Shown here: positions 49,727-61,300 of the stretch, piece by piece | Layout: each line of letters starts with the position of its first letter | Numbering within the stretch: the first letter of the stretch is position 1 | Assembly: GCF_001649575.2 (NCBI RefSeq) | Contig: NC_051431.1 | Location: 6,875,739-6,939,738, forward strand | Reading direction: 5' to 3' | Source: Kryptolebias marmoratus | Lineage: Eukaryota > Chordata > Actinopteri > Cyprinodontiformes > Rivulidae | DNA: 64,000 nucleotides | Position numbers and translations under genes: made by a program | The notes under the pieces: generated by a model | Databases searched by the model: none | What the model saw: only the letters and a program-made list of their open reading frames with translations | What the model was told of the DNA's origin: nothing

Positions 49727-51087
49727 TTTTGTTCTTAACTTTTTAAACTGTACATATTAATACAAATGGTTGCAGGACAACGTGCACAACGATTTGCAGA
49801 ACATCTCTAATTAACATATTTCAACATGAAACAACACAAAAATATAAATTATATATTGTCATGTAAAAATAAATTGCTCATTAGATTTATTTTTGCTATT
49901 ATGTATTCAAGAATCAGTTATCAGGAAAAAAAACTAAAGCATTAATTTTTCTAATTTGATAGGTTGTATTTTTTAGACCATTTGCAACCATAATAAATGA
50001 CTCATTGACTTTATGAATTCATAATAATTAAAACTTGATGATGATGGGTTTAGACTTCCATTCAGACTCAAACTGCATCTTAGGCAGGTGCAGAAAGACT
50101 GCAGACTGATGATATAATAATTTTTGGATGCAGCAGCACTGATCCCTGATATCACGAGTCCAGATGAGGCATTATTAGATATTCAGGAAGCTCCACAGCA
50201 AACACATTACATTATTCATTTCTGTAACTTTTCCCCCCATGCTACGGGAAAGTCGTCTGTATTGACACAAAGAGATACAGAAAAATGTGTCAACAGAATT
50301 TCCTTTTTCATTTTGGCTGTAATGGCGTGATTTGCAAATGTTTGGAGATGGAAATGAACAATGGGCAGCTGAATTTAGAAAGTGTCAGATATTGTGTGCA
50401 CAAAGGCTTTGAAGCTTCAAAGTTAAACTTGGAAAGTGTTAAAAGAATGGTTGGTGTAGTTGTGAACTCTATGAAAAAATATCTAGACAGCCTTAAATAG
50501 CTGAGTTTTTGTACCAAATCTGATCACAGTTTCTGATTTAATTAAGATTTTATCAACTAAAACGGCTTAAAACTTTTATATGTTAACATACATTGCAATA
50601 TACTGTATGTCTGCAATTATTACTGGTGATATCAAAGGGTTGAGATCTAATAGAGTGAGCTGCCAGTCTGACCTTTGATCAAAAAGTGTCAGCTGTCAGT
50701 CTGTCTGTCCATCATCAACAACCTGACCTTCATGTCTGTCGTCTCATCATCAGACTTCTGTTTCCAGGTCTTTTCATCTGAACGTGTCCTTCCAGAAATG
50801 TATATTATGAACACATTCAATAGAATTACAATTTAGCTAAACTACTGGAAAGGTGATTGATTTGTTTTTAGTATCATTAAGGTCCAGTGTGTTTGAAGAT
50901 GCCAGTGAATCGTCAGATGGCCTAATTAAAGCAATTTCATGGTTGCCACATTTTGGGGGGATTTTAATCTGAAATGCACCAGAGTGCTCATGCAAACATT
51001 CAAAATTAAAAGCATATCCATTAAAATTAGCTTCATTCTGTTTTTCTCCCCCCAAGTTTGAAAGGCTTGCCTAAGGTAAACTGATGT

Positions 51088-51102
51088 GCCACCCTCTAGT
51101 GG
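51088..51102 (-). promoter_or_regulatory. CTCF-like motif, reverse
   Basis: The reverse strand reads CCACTAGAGGGTGGC, fitting the core CCASYAGRKGGC at 11 of 12 positions (T for the last C). Reverse orientation, so convergent with the forward site at 19.06 kb. The wider GCTCCACTAGAGGGTGGC may be repeat-derived. Confidence 0.35.
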
Positions 51103-52059
51103 AGCTGAACGTTAGCATTTATTCTTCATAATCAGGTTTGGTTAAAACCTAATTGGCAGAGGCAGGGAGGCAGAAATTGAGGGACAACAAAAGCTACAAC
51201 AAACGCAATTAGATCAATGCCAGGGAAATGAATCGGTGGCGTAAGAGAAACATTTAAAATTAGAAGAAGAGAGTGGAGAAAATGCATTAAAACTGGTTTC
51301 CAAACTGAGACCCTCTGAGGTGTCAAACATTTATGTTGAGTGTGATACCATGCCAAGGAGACAAGTATTGCACTTCAGGCACTTTTCCCTCCCATCGCAA
51401 TTAGAAGGTTGCACATCAGTTAACCCGCATACATATTTATGTCCCATCATGAGGCAGATCCGATCATGGTGCAGATCTGTAGTTTCTGAGCTGCACAAAA
51501 AGGCTGAGAGCTGGAGAGCAGAGAAGCTTCATACCCTGCAGACACCACCCAAAATGAAGTGACAGAGACGCTGAAGGTGCTCGAGGCTTATTGAAGACAT
51601 CCTAGACTTCTGATGGGTGTCACCTTTGTCTCCCTCTTACACCACAAAAAAGGCCTTTTTCTAAAAAATAAAGCTGGACCAGTCACCCTGCACAGCAAGC
51701 TCTTTCATACTCCTCATGAAAGCCTTATACAATAGCTTGATGGTAATTGTGACTAATAATTCCAGCCCACATTCTACTCCGTCTGCCATCACGCCAAGGT
51801 CTGAGACATCCCAGGACTGCCTTGGATGCCTGCCAGGAAACAGAGACACAGCAGCCGAATGGAAAAGCACAGTGGCATACACTCACACACTCATGTTAAT
51901 TATTTGTTTAATAAATATGCAATAACTCCAGTTCCTGGGGCAATAACTGATCTTAGAGCTGTGTGTCTCCGCAAGAGTCAGTGTGAGCACATTGGGTACT
52001 TTTCCCTGGAATGTCTGCAGAGGCTATGTATATTCTAAAGTCGAACGGATGTGCGCATT

Positions 52060-52260
52060 TGTTATTTTTACTTTTTCATTATTGTTTTGTGGGCTTGCCT
52101 AATCCTGATTATCTCCACGTAGCACTGAGACGAGGCTCGCTTTGCTTTCCCTGCGAGTCTGCTCTACAAATAGCTCAATTTTTAATCACCAAAGTCCTTA
52201 ATCACCCACCACTGCTCAGATCGAGGGTTTTACAAGGGTGATTATTAAAGTTGGTGAGCA
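52060..52260. promoter_or_regulatory. candidate conserved non-coding element
   Basis: Repeat-free stretch with CCTAATCCTGATTATCTC (an Otx-type word and a GATTA/GATA word), GAGACGAGGCTCGC, TTTTTAATCACC and CCTTAATCACCC, then GGGTGATTATTAAAG. Repeated ATCACC/TAATC spacing suggests clustered homeodomain sites. Texture-based. Confidence 0.3.
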
Positions 52261-54188
52261 ACAGTCCTCCAACGATGACAAAGATACTGTTTATCCCTAA
52301 TCCTCTATTATACTAGTACATAACCGTAAAAGTCACTGTCTGAGCTCTGTTGGTGGATAACTCTGCAAATGATCCAAAAAACATGAGCAAATGCTGATGT
52401 GGAGGCAAACTCTGCTGTTCTTTATTGTGTTAATTCTTATTTCACTGTGTTGCTGAGATGTATGATCATTCTGTTCACTAATAATGTTGGATAAAACTGT
52501 TCACATGGACATTAGGTTTAAACAGAATCCCGCTAACCACAGCTTGTGAACTTAAAATGAGCCAAGACACCCCAGGGCTTATTGCACCAAGTCTGCTGCA
52601 CAGTTAATTTATTTCAGTAACCCAGAAGGGACCAATCAAACACTGAAGGCATTTTGTATTTTTCTGTTAAAACTATTTATTCCACACACTTGCAAAAAAA
52701 AAAAAAGACGCACTAAGGTTAGCACTCTGCAATGAAACCTCCGATTGTGACATTTACAAATCATACACACATATATATTTTTTGTTTGTTTTATTTTAAA
52801 TTTCTTATCACAATCAATAATATGTGATGGTAGTTGTACAAGCTTTCCCAGTCGAAGAGTCTACCCCTCCAAACATTGGACATCTATGAATAATTTTCTT
52901 ACCATTGTTTTTGTGGACATTTTTTATTAATGGTTGAACGGCCATTGCCATTATTTCACCAAGAAAAATGCATTAAAAACTAGATTTAGCTCATTTGACA
53001 AGTCAAAACTTGGCCCACAAAATGATAATAAGCTTTGTTTGGTCCAAATCTTTGCCTTCTGTCGCTCATCTGAGCCGTTTAAATTAAGCCCAAATGCAGA
53101 AGTTAAATTTATAATTTTTTTAGTCAATCTGATTTGTCTAAATTGATCCTGCGCAAAAACATTTAAATTTTAGCTTTATTTTGCCTTTGATCAAATTTAG
53201 TCTTGAAAAAAAAGACATTGAAAGTAGGGCTTTGTTTAGTCAATTTAGCCAAAGCTTATAGTGTCTAAGAATAAATAAACTGGAATAAAATCACTCAAGT
53301 AAATCAATTTTATTCTTGTGAAAACTTCATATTCATAACAGAATTCAAACTCATCTAAGCACTGAAAGAGCCTCATGAGCAAATGTAAAAGGTTGGAGCT
53401 TTTGTATAGTTCCTTTACTCACAGGTCATATAGTAAGGAACTGAAAAACAGTACTGAGAAACCCTCAGTAAGAACTCCACTGGATAACAAAATCCAGACC
53501 CCCTGAATTGTATTCGCCCGCACAGTTCGCCATCCTCAAATGAGCACCCCATGGCTTTTATTTTTCTGCTGTCAGACACCGCCTCAGGTTGCTGTTTGCC
53601 CTCTGTCTTAGAAGATCCTACACCGCAGACCTTCATCTAGCTTTATGTCACAGCTTGATCGAAGACAATATGTAGGTTCTCACACATTCTCTTGTTTTTT
53701 GTTTTTTAGTTTCTGTTTTTTGTTTTTTAGTCCAACTCTTACCAGTAACTCTCTTATTTTTCTGCAAAGTTCAAACAACTTGAGACTAAGTGCCTGGAGC
53801 ATAAACTGATCTGGAGTCAGGCCAGAGAAAGGAGGTGATAGACAAAGAAAGAAAAGAGAAGCAAAAAGATGAAGACACAAAGGCAGAGCAAACGAGAAAC
53901 TCTGTGACTTATGATCCATCCATCTTCAGAGGAGAGATTGGGTCTGAATATACACGTTTCAAACCTCAAAGTGCAACAAAACAGACACTGATAGAAAAAA
54001 ATGCACCTAAATACTGTCCACTTTTATTAAATTTGATAAGCAATCTGGTAATTTCACACAGACAAATGTTATGATTTTGGACAAGGTTCTTTATTCCAGT
54101 TAAATAAAAATCTTCATGCAAAGAAGAAACAAGAAAAGACAGAATAAAGTAACTGTAGAACCTAAATTGTTGCAATGGGGTTAAACAT

Positions 54189-54354
54189 ATGGATGGATGG
54201 ATGGATGGATGGATGGATGGATGGATGGATGGATGGATGGATGGATGGATGGATGGATGGATGGATGGATGGATGGATGGATGGATGGATGGATGGATGG
54301 ATGGATGGATGGATGGATGGATGGATGGATGGATGGATGGATGGATGGATGGAT
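54189..54354. repeat. (ATGG)41 tetranucleotide array, pure
   Basis: 166 bp of uninterrupted ATGG units, preceded by CAT. Same unit and strand as 16678-16835. All frames are open through it, giving spurious MDGW and HPSI translations. No SINE or LINE body touches either side. Confidence 0.98.
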
Positions 54355-54596
54355 TTGTCACACTGTCCATATGACTTAAAAAATATTTTTCCTCAAAATG
54401 AAAATTCTGATGTTTTTCAAGTGGATGATGCATTTACCTTCTTCTTCGTGTATCAGAAGCTTCATGAAGGTTAATTATCTATATTTTGAAAGCAGATGGA
54501 CAGGACAACCTTAGGCAGCACAGACTAAAGAAAACAAACTGCTGGGTGCCTGTTTGAAACAGCAAAAAGGTTGATGCAATTAAAAGTCTCTGTAAA

Positions 54597-54617
54597 TACA
54601 CACACACACATATCTTC

Positions 54618-54661
<44 letters not shown>
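54597..54661. repeat. compound (AC)n ... (AT)20 microsatellite
   Basis: An (AC)7 tract at about 54598-54610, a 10-bp spacer, then (AT)20 from 54621 to 54660. The AT part can form cruciforms and is probably length-variable. Confidence 0.95.
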
Positions 54662-54663
<2 letters not shown>

Positions 54664-55449
54664 TATGACAACACTGGTAATTTTAGACCAGATTTGGCTC
54701 AAAAGGCTTTACTGAGACAATGTTTAAATATTATCACACTGATGCCATCAATTAAAGCTGTAAGACCTTAAAACATTTCAAGTTTTAGCACCCCAGCTGT
54801 CTAAAAAGCCACCGTAGCATCTGTTAGTTTACTGTTCGTCAATTGAGGCTCACTTTGTAAATAAGTTCCATTAAAGGCACGAGCAATTAAAAAGTCTAAT
54901 TTTAAGGCTAGTTTACAATTGTAGGCTGATGATTGATCGTGGAAAAAGCAGAAAGTTTACAAAGGATGTCAAAATTGAAAGAAACCATTGCTTTCATGTT
55001 TTCATTTCTGTAGCAACAATTGATTTGGTCATTTTAAAAGAGTTCTTTTTACTCGAAACCTTGGGAAATTCATAATGTCTTTAAAAATAGTGTTGATGTT
55101 ACATTTTTGCTTGACTGTCTTCTGCCACAATTTGCCCAAGCAGAAGTAAAAACATTAATAAATAATATTCTCAAATATTTCACTTTTATGTTAAAGAAAA
55201 TAAAACATATTTACATACTATGATTTGGTTAATTCTATTGATACAATGTGGTCATGTGTTTGTAAGAATCAATTTTAACAGGGAAAAAGCAAAAACAACT
55301 GGTCCCACAAAATCAGCAATCATTTAAATTAAACTGGAGCAATTCTTTCATTTCTTTGACTTGCAGCCTCTCATTAAACAGCATTTAAACCATTTCATCC
55401 ATGCTGCAGGTACTTTTTGTTTATTGTTGTTTTCTCTTCTTGCCCTTTC

Positions 55450-55620
55450 TCATTCCAGTAAGTGATCACAGCGTGCAGCCATTCAGTGACACGAGGCACC
55501 GAGCCAATCTTACTGACAAACTGCACCACGACCTCTCACTTCTGCATGTCATTATGTCTCCGGACATGCGACACAAGCACTTCACCTAATTAAAGGTGAC
55601 AATAACAAACTGTGGCATCA
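55450..55620. promoter_or_regulatory. candidate conserved non-coding element
   Basis: Complex sequence with GTGATCACAGCGTGCAG, CGAGCCAATCTTACTGACA, CATGTCATTATGTCTCCGG, CACCTAATTAAAGGTGAC (an imperfect palindrome around TAATTA: CACCT-AATTA-AAGGTG) and AATAACAAACTG. Strong contrast with AT-rich flanks. Enhancer-like by texture. Confidence 0.32.
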
Positions 55621-57637
55621 GACTGTGGACATCTTGACAGCTGAAATCTGAGATATACAAATATGAAATATTACTCTAAAAATGTCTTTAAAAGAAAGCT
55701 GTTTCCTTTGTTGTATTTTGCAGACTTGTAGCATCAGCTAATCCTCCTCCCCGCGTCAGACAGAGTCAGCATGAGACCGATCCAAGAGGCATTTCTGTCC
55801 GCTTCAAAAGCTGGATTACAGACTCGAGGCGATTATCCATCCAACAACTTCAACAAGCATTAAAACAAAGCTATCACAATGTCTCTCCATGTGCAGTGGT
55901 TAGTTGTGTCCCCTTGTTTACATGCTGAAATAAAAATCCCTGCAGTGAAAAACTAGCATCAAGCTCAGAAAACAATTATGCATTATTTAACTAAAAATCT
56001 CTGGGCGAGCCTTTACCTTTTGTCTAACTTTCCGTCTCTTTTGAATGTTCGTTGTATATTAAACAAAGACAAACCATTTTCAAATAGAATGTGTGCTTCT
56101 TCGGGGTGGCATTGTTTGGAGGTAAAACGGGACGGCGCTCAAAGAGCTAGCTCGTCTGATTAAAAAAACCTCTGGCTGAAGCCCTCTGTGGAGGGAAGAG
56201 TGATACGTTTCCTCCTCCAGCTGCTTATAAATGAAATAATTACATTGTGGTTCTTGAGGGAAACTTTCTTCTATTAACCAGCACTCATTAACCTTGTTCC
56301 AAAAGGAATATATTGAAGGAGTTGGGTGGTTATTTCCCCATCACAGCAGCAAATGTAACAGATATTCACTCAAAACTCAGCTCATATGCACCACACATCC
56401 TGCTCACCGTGAGCAGTGAGTGATCATTTTGTTATCAATATTTTATGATGTACATTAATTACCCTTGAACTGTCTGTGAGCTGCAGACAAACGCTCCCCG
56501 GTGACTGTGTCAGAGGGAGCCCTGCCAAGTCCGGCAAACACTGTGCTGCTGTGATTGACAGTATTTTAAGAGCTGCTTTTGACAGAAGGATCTTTCTCTT
56601 CTTCTTCTGCAGAAAAAGCCAAACATCACTCACTTTTATGGATGTGTGCAGTCTGTAATCCAAGCTCTTACCACAGCACTGAAAGTGATTTGAAATGAGG
56701 GTGAAGGGTCTCCCAGTGAATAATGATGATTAGTGCCCAGTGATGAAGTTTGTTTACTTTTCGTTTTATGCTTTTGCTCGAGAGCCACTGGTTTACTCCC
56801 ATTCTAGTAAATAAAATATATGTGTATATTCAAATATGTCAAACTAGACTGACACCTGGCTGTAAAACCCCTAGTTGAGGCACTTAATCTTTCATCTTCT
56901 TTATCTGACAGACTTTCCTAAGGAAAGCCAGAGGGTATGAGGTACATCGAGTGAGCGCTTGGAGGTCTCAGTCCTCACTTTCAAAGATGAATAACATTCA
57001 GGGACAAAGCCCCCCGTTTCTGCCCTGCCATCACTGGACTGTCAGAGATGACAGAGGGAATACTCTGTTTCTGTATGACATGAGAGCAGGACAGGACAGG
57101 CGAGTGGCTCTGATCTCATCACATTGCTGATTACTGGGGAAGGCAGAGGAACAAGAGCAAAGGCAAAAGTGCCATTGATCATGCAGATGCATTATGGGAT
57201 GGAAAGCGCAAGCAGAAACAGCAAAGTGCTTTTATCTGATGGTAAATGCATACAGGCCAATTTCATCACAACTAGTCTGTAAACGACACAATAAAACACG
57301 ATACATTTCATCTTGAGTCTCAAAATATTTAAAAAAAATCAACTTTAATCTTGGTTCTTTTTGGCGCCTAAATAATTTTTTTATCCATTTTTCTCACTTT
57401 GTGTACAATTTTGTTATGAGCGGTAGATACTACACATCAAAAAAGAAAGTTGGGTCGGCCGGGAGTCACAAATCAGAGAAAAATTATCATTCAGTATCAG
57501 TCTATTTTGTTTCAGAGCCTATAGAACTCCTACTTACACGGCTAATATTCAGCAAAAAATTATTTAGCTTATGGCAGAGTTACCAGTGGGACTTTTATAA
57601 ATAAATAAATAAAAAATTTGAAATTGCAAACGCTGAC

Positions 57638-57655
57638 AAAAAAAAAAAAAAAAAA
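57638..57655. repeat. A18 homopolymer directly before the LINE fragment
   Basis: Eighteen A immediately upstream of the LINE-derived segment. A poly-A on this side is not the LINE's own 3' tail in this orientation; it could be the tail of an older element into which, or beside which, the LINE inserted. Confidence 0.85.
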
Positions 57656-58345
57656 GTTCATATGACTTTAAAGCAGGAAAAGGTGAAATGCTCCCTCGGG
57701 TTTGGAGATAAGTGTCTGACTCGAGTGGAGAAGTTTAAGTATTTCTGTGTCTTGTGAACAAGTGATGGTAACTTGAACCGAGGTAAGGGATATAAGGGAT
57801 AGATGGGCCGGTACTTTGTCTGTGGTAATAAGGGTATTGCTCTGGTCTGCTGCAGTGAAAAAGAAAGTGAGACTAAATGTGAAGCTCTCATTTACTGGTC
57901 CATCTATGGTACATTCCACCCCTCACCTATGGTCATGAGATGTGGATCATGACTGAAAGAATGACACCTTGGATACAAGCTGCTGAAATTACTTTCTTTT
58001 GTTGGGTGGCCAGGCTGGGCCTTAGAGTTAAGGTGAAGAGCTCCATTATCCAAGGAGAGCTACCACATCGAAAGGAGTTAGCTGAAGTTCAGGTGACTGA
58101 TGCTTCCAGAATACCTCATTTTGAGATTTTTGGGCCACATCCCACTGGGAGAAGACCCGAAGATAGACCAGAAAAATGTTAGAGGGACCACATATCCTGT
58201 CTGTCCTGGGAACACCTTGAAATCCCCTACAAGGTGCTGGAGAGTGGTGTTTAGATTGATGTCTAAGTTTCCCTCCTGGACCAGTTGGCTCTGCAGCCTC
58301 TGCAACCTGACCTTAGATAAGCAAATGTGGCGTGGGTAATTAGAT
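57656..58345 (+). pseudogene. decayed LINE ORF2 3' end (L2/Rex-like reverse transcriptase, C-terminal part)
   Basis: The 3' part of a non-LTR retrotransposon reverse transcriptase gene, in order: GAAATGCTCCCTCGGGTTTG; a region corresponding to 'EEFKYLGVLFTSEG' (here GTGGAGAAGTTTAAGTATTT); then the readable frame LTYGHEMWIMTER, IQAAEITFF, RLGLRVKVKSSII. A deletion of roughly a dozen bases follows, then PTGRRPEDRPEKC and an in-frame TAG at 58180-58182 where a Trp is expected, continuing RDHISCLSWEHLEIPYKVLE. The 3' end is a decayed version of 'ccggataagcgg'. The 5' two-thirds (endonuclease, RT core) are absent, as in a 5'-truncated copy. Not functional. The exact LINE clade needs a library search. 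Confidence 0.85.
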
Positions 58346-61300
58346 GAGTAGAGAGACATAAATTTTTACTGCAAGTCTAAAAGGCTCACAGTATTTCCAA
58401 CCAAGGGTCCCTGAACTTGGTGCTAGGGTTGTTGTTTTGGAAAGTTTTTGATTTTGGACACTCAAAATTGTGCTCACATGCACTTTTTTTATTTGTCCTC
58501 TTCAAAACACATATCTGAATGTAGCTGTGCTTAGATTGCAGCTATTTTATGATGTTCCCTTCCAAGTCCAGGATTTTCAAAGTACATTTTTTACTGTCTA
58601 ATACACTAATAAACAATGACTCTGCATTTTTTACCCTTTAGGCTGAAACAAAACCAGAAAAAGTCACATAAACCATATGATTAATTTCACCCCAAAACAT
58701 CTTACTCAGGGAGTCAGTAAAGGTACGGAAAAAGGAACAGTGTATTCTTAGCCAGAAAAGCAAAGGAGAAGGGAAATGATATTTCCTAAACCCCTGAACC
58801 TTTTCCAATAACACTGTATTCATCTGACCTTTTCTAGTCAGCAAGCGGTTTTGCTGAATTCTCCCACAGATTAAGCACAAAATCATTAAAATGGTCATGC
58901 TGCCAACCAAACTGGACACATCAGAATGAGAGCCAAATGTTATAGGAGCTTATGGAGTGTGAAAGGTTAACTGTGGAAGGAGTGCAGAGAGAAGAATTTC
59001 AGCCAAAAAATGAGAAATGTTGCCTGTATTTGTCACAGAGGTTAAATAAACAGTGTGTGCAAGAGTATGTTGCTTTTATCAAGAAATCTGACTTGTTTAT
59101 GAGAACTTACATTATTGATGCTGTATATTGCATGACCACAGACACCTGAGTATGTTGCTAATCTGCAGACAGAATAATGTCTCACTCAGCCCCCTGCCTC
59201 CCATCTCCATGCCTCCTTCCACCAGAAGGTTACTCAAGTTGCAGATCTATGATCTTGAACCCTGTTTTGCTTGTGTTGAAGTCTGAAAGCAGGTGGTCCA
59301 GATGGTGAAACTATTAGTTGAAGGTGCAAAATCAAGTTGGTAATGCAAATACCCATGTTACATCTCTGATAGCTGATATATACAGCTAAAAAGCTCTTAT
59401 CTTAGAAGAAGAACAAGGTATTCTCCTTTTTATTGCCAGTAAGAGATGCAAATTTGTTGAAGGGCAGTTTAAGGAGCTCAAAAATATGCCTTTTGCCCTG
59501 AAATGAGTAAATGCACTGAACTGAACAGCTCACAGCTTTATTTGATGTAACTTGACTGACAAGTAGCTCTATGTTCTTTCCAAGAACCTCACCGGAATCA
59601 CATCAGACATTCCCTCTTACACCAGAAACAACAGCGTCATTCCTCTTATTTAGTCCCAAACATAAATTACAAAATAAAATTTTGGAGCAACAGAAACAAA
59701 TCAGAAAACAAAACCAAGTGCCAGATTTCATTGTTGAACTGCTCTGAATAACTGTATATGTAGGCCTGCATTATCTGGTATTACTTCCCAATTGGGATTC
59801 TGCTTGTGCAGGCATTATAATTAAATTCATTAAGAGGCACACTGGGGACACTGCAGCACAGTCAGGATTTTATTATGCCACAAAATTATATAAATTTTTA
59901 GGCAACCCAAACTAAAAGCTGATGACTCAAGCAGTTGCAGACTAATGGACCCTTACACCGAGCGGTTAATAATTTAACAAAAACTGCAGCTTGATGTAGG
60001 AAGAAAACAACACTTCATTATTTTTTAAGAATAACAAAACAGACAGTATTTATCCTCTTCATTAACTCGCCGACAAAACCACAGTGAATATTCAATATTA
60101 ATCATATTCATTAAGCACATATTTTAATTGTAAAACTGAATTAGGTTATGGCAAAACTGACTGCACTTTAGACGACAAAAATGACCTTGTTAAGCAGCTG
60201 CAATGCCACAAAAAATATCAGCAAAGACCATTAAAACAAATAAACAATTATTGTGCTGGTTAACAAATCAGCTCTGGGCTCCAAAATGCTCTAATCAAAA
60301 GTATCCTTTTGGTTAAATAATAACAATTCACTGCAGGAAGACAGCACCTAAAAGCTTGCACCCAACAAGCACTAGAGACCTACTGAACAAAAACTACAAC
60401 TATTCAGAAAATATCACTAAAGCATCTTTGCCATGAAGTAGCTACATCTCTACATTACAGGCAGTCAAAGTCCAAATTTGTACATCTGTAGTTTATAAGT
60501 CCATGGATTTAATCTGCATTCCATGCATGTAGCCTAAATAATTCTCATCACATTTAAATACAAAATCAAGCCACAAACAATTACCGAGGCTCAGCCACCA
60601 TTTTCAGCTCATTTTAAATTCAAATCAGTGTGGAATACCTCTGCCAAATCCTGGGATGAAATGCTTCTCTCGCAGATGTTAACCCACCTTTTCCACTGTG
60701 AACGACACGTTTTTGTAAGTTTTCACAGATCAGTTTTGTCCAATCCCGACCCACTGTTGGTCATAGGAAACCTTCTGTTGACAATTATCATTTTTATTTG
60801 TATCCTTTTTATGTATACTGTGCGTTTTAGTTTATTGTTTGCATAATCATCATATTTTCTGGGTTCATTTTCTGAACGCTAATTGACAGCTAAATAAACT
60901 GACCATCTGTAGATTAAATTTACATTCATGTTTTCTTGCTAACACTGACACATAATAAAATTAATATGCAATGGGGGGAAAAAATAAATGATTAGAATGT
61001 GATAAGTTACAAAAACATAGACTAAAAGAAATATTCTCGCCTTAGTTATTATAAGCTGGCTACTTATATTTGCACAAGTTTTTAATCTCTAGTCAAATGG
61101 ATTTTTTTTTAAATTGAAGAAAGACAGTTTGTTCAAGCTAAGTGAGTTACATTACCAGGACTTCTTATCATCCATGTTTGTGACTCTCTGAGAAGCTAAA
61201 AATCCTGAGATTCTGCATATTGCTGATGTATTGAGGACAAGGGGCCATTAATCCTAACAGGACCTGTCGAGATAAAAGCAAAGCTCTGGTGGATTGTGCA

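Larger units (their letters stand above)
44098..54188. other. non-coding block, no gene recognised
   Basis: Contains a hairpin (45.16 kb), a SINE (45.5 kb), a C11 run (47.7 kb), the longest non-repeat open frame (47843-48334, +, 163 codons, no recognised domain), a 21-bp A-run (48.6 kb), a hairpin plus T-run (49.69 kb), a CTCF-like motif (51.09 kb) and candidate regulatory DNA (52.1 kb). A duplicated TGTTTTTTGTTTTTTAGT lies at about 53694-53733. None supports a gene. Confidence 0.6.
54355..57637. other. non-coding block, no gene recognised
   Basis: Contains the AC/AT microsatellite (54.6 kb) and a candidate regulatory stretch (55.45 kb). 55740-55870 and 56080-56660 are more GC-balanced than average, with no exon recognised. 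The rest is AT-rich unique DNA. Confidence 0.6.

Noticed and set aside
49693..49730. Hairpin plus T-run as a rho-independent terminator
   Set aside because: Bacterial mechanism; no meaning in vertebrate nuclear DNA without a Pol III promoter.
53966..54474. Open frames of up to 155 codons with MDGW/HPSI repeats
   Set aside because: Same microsatellite artefact at the second ATGG array.
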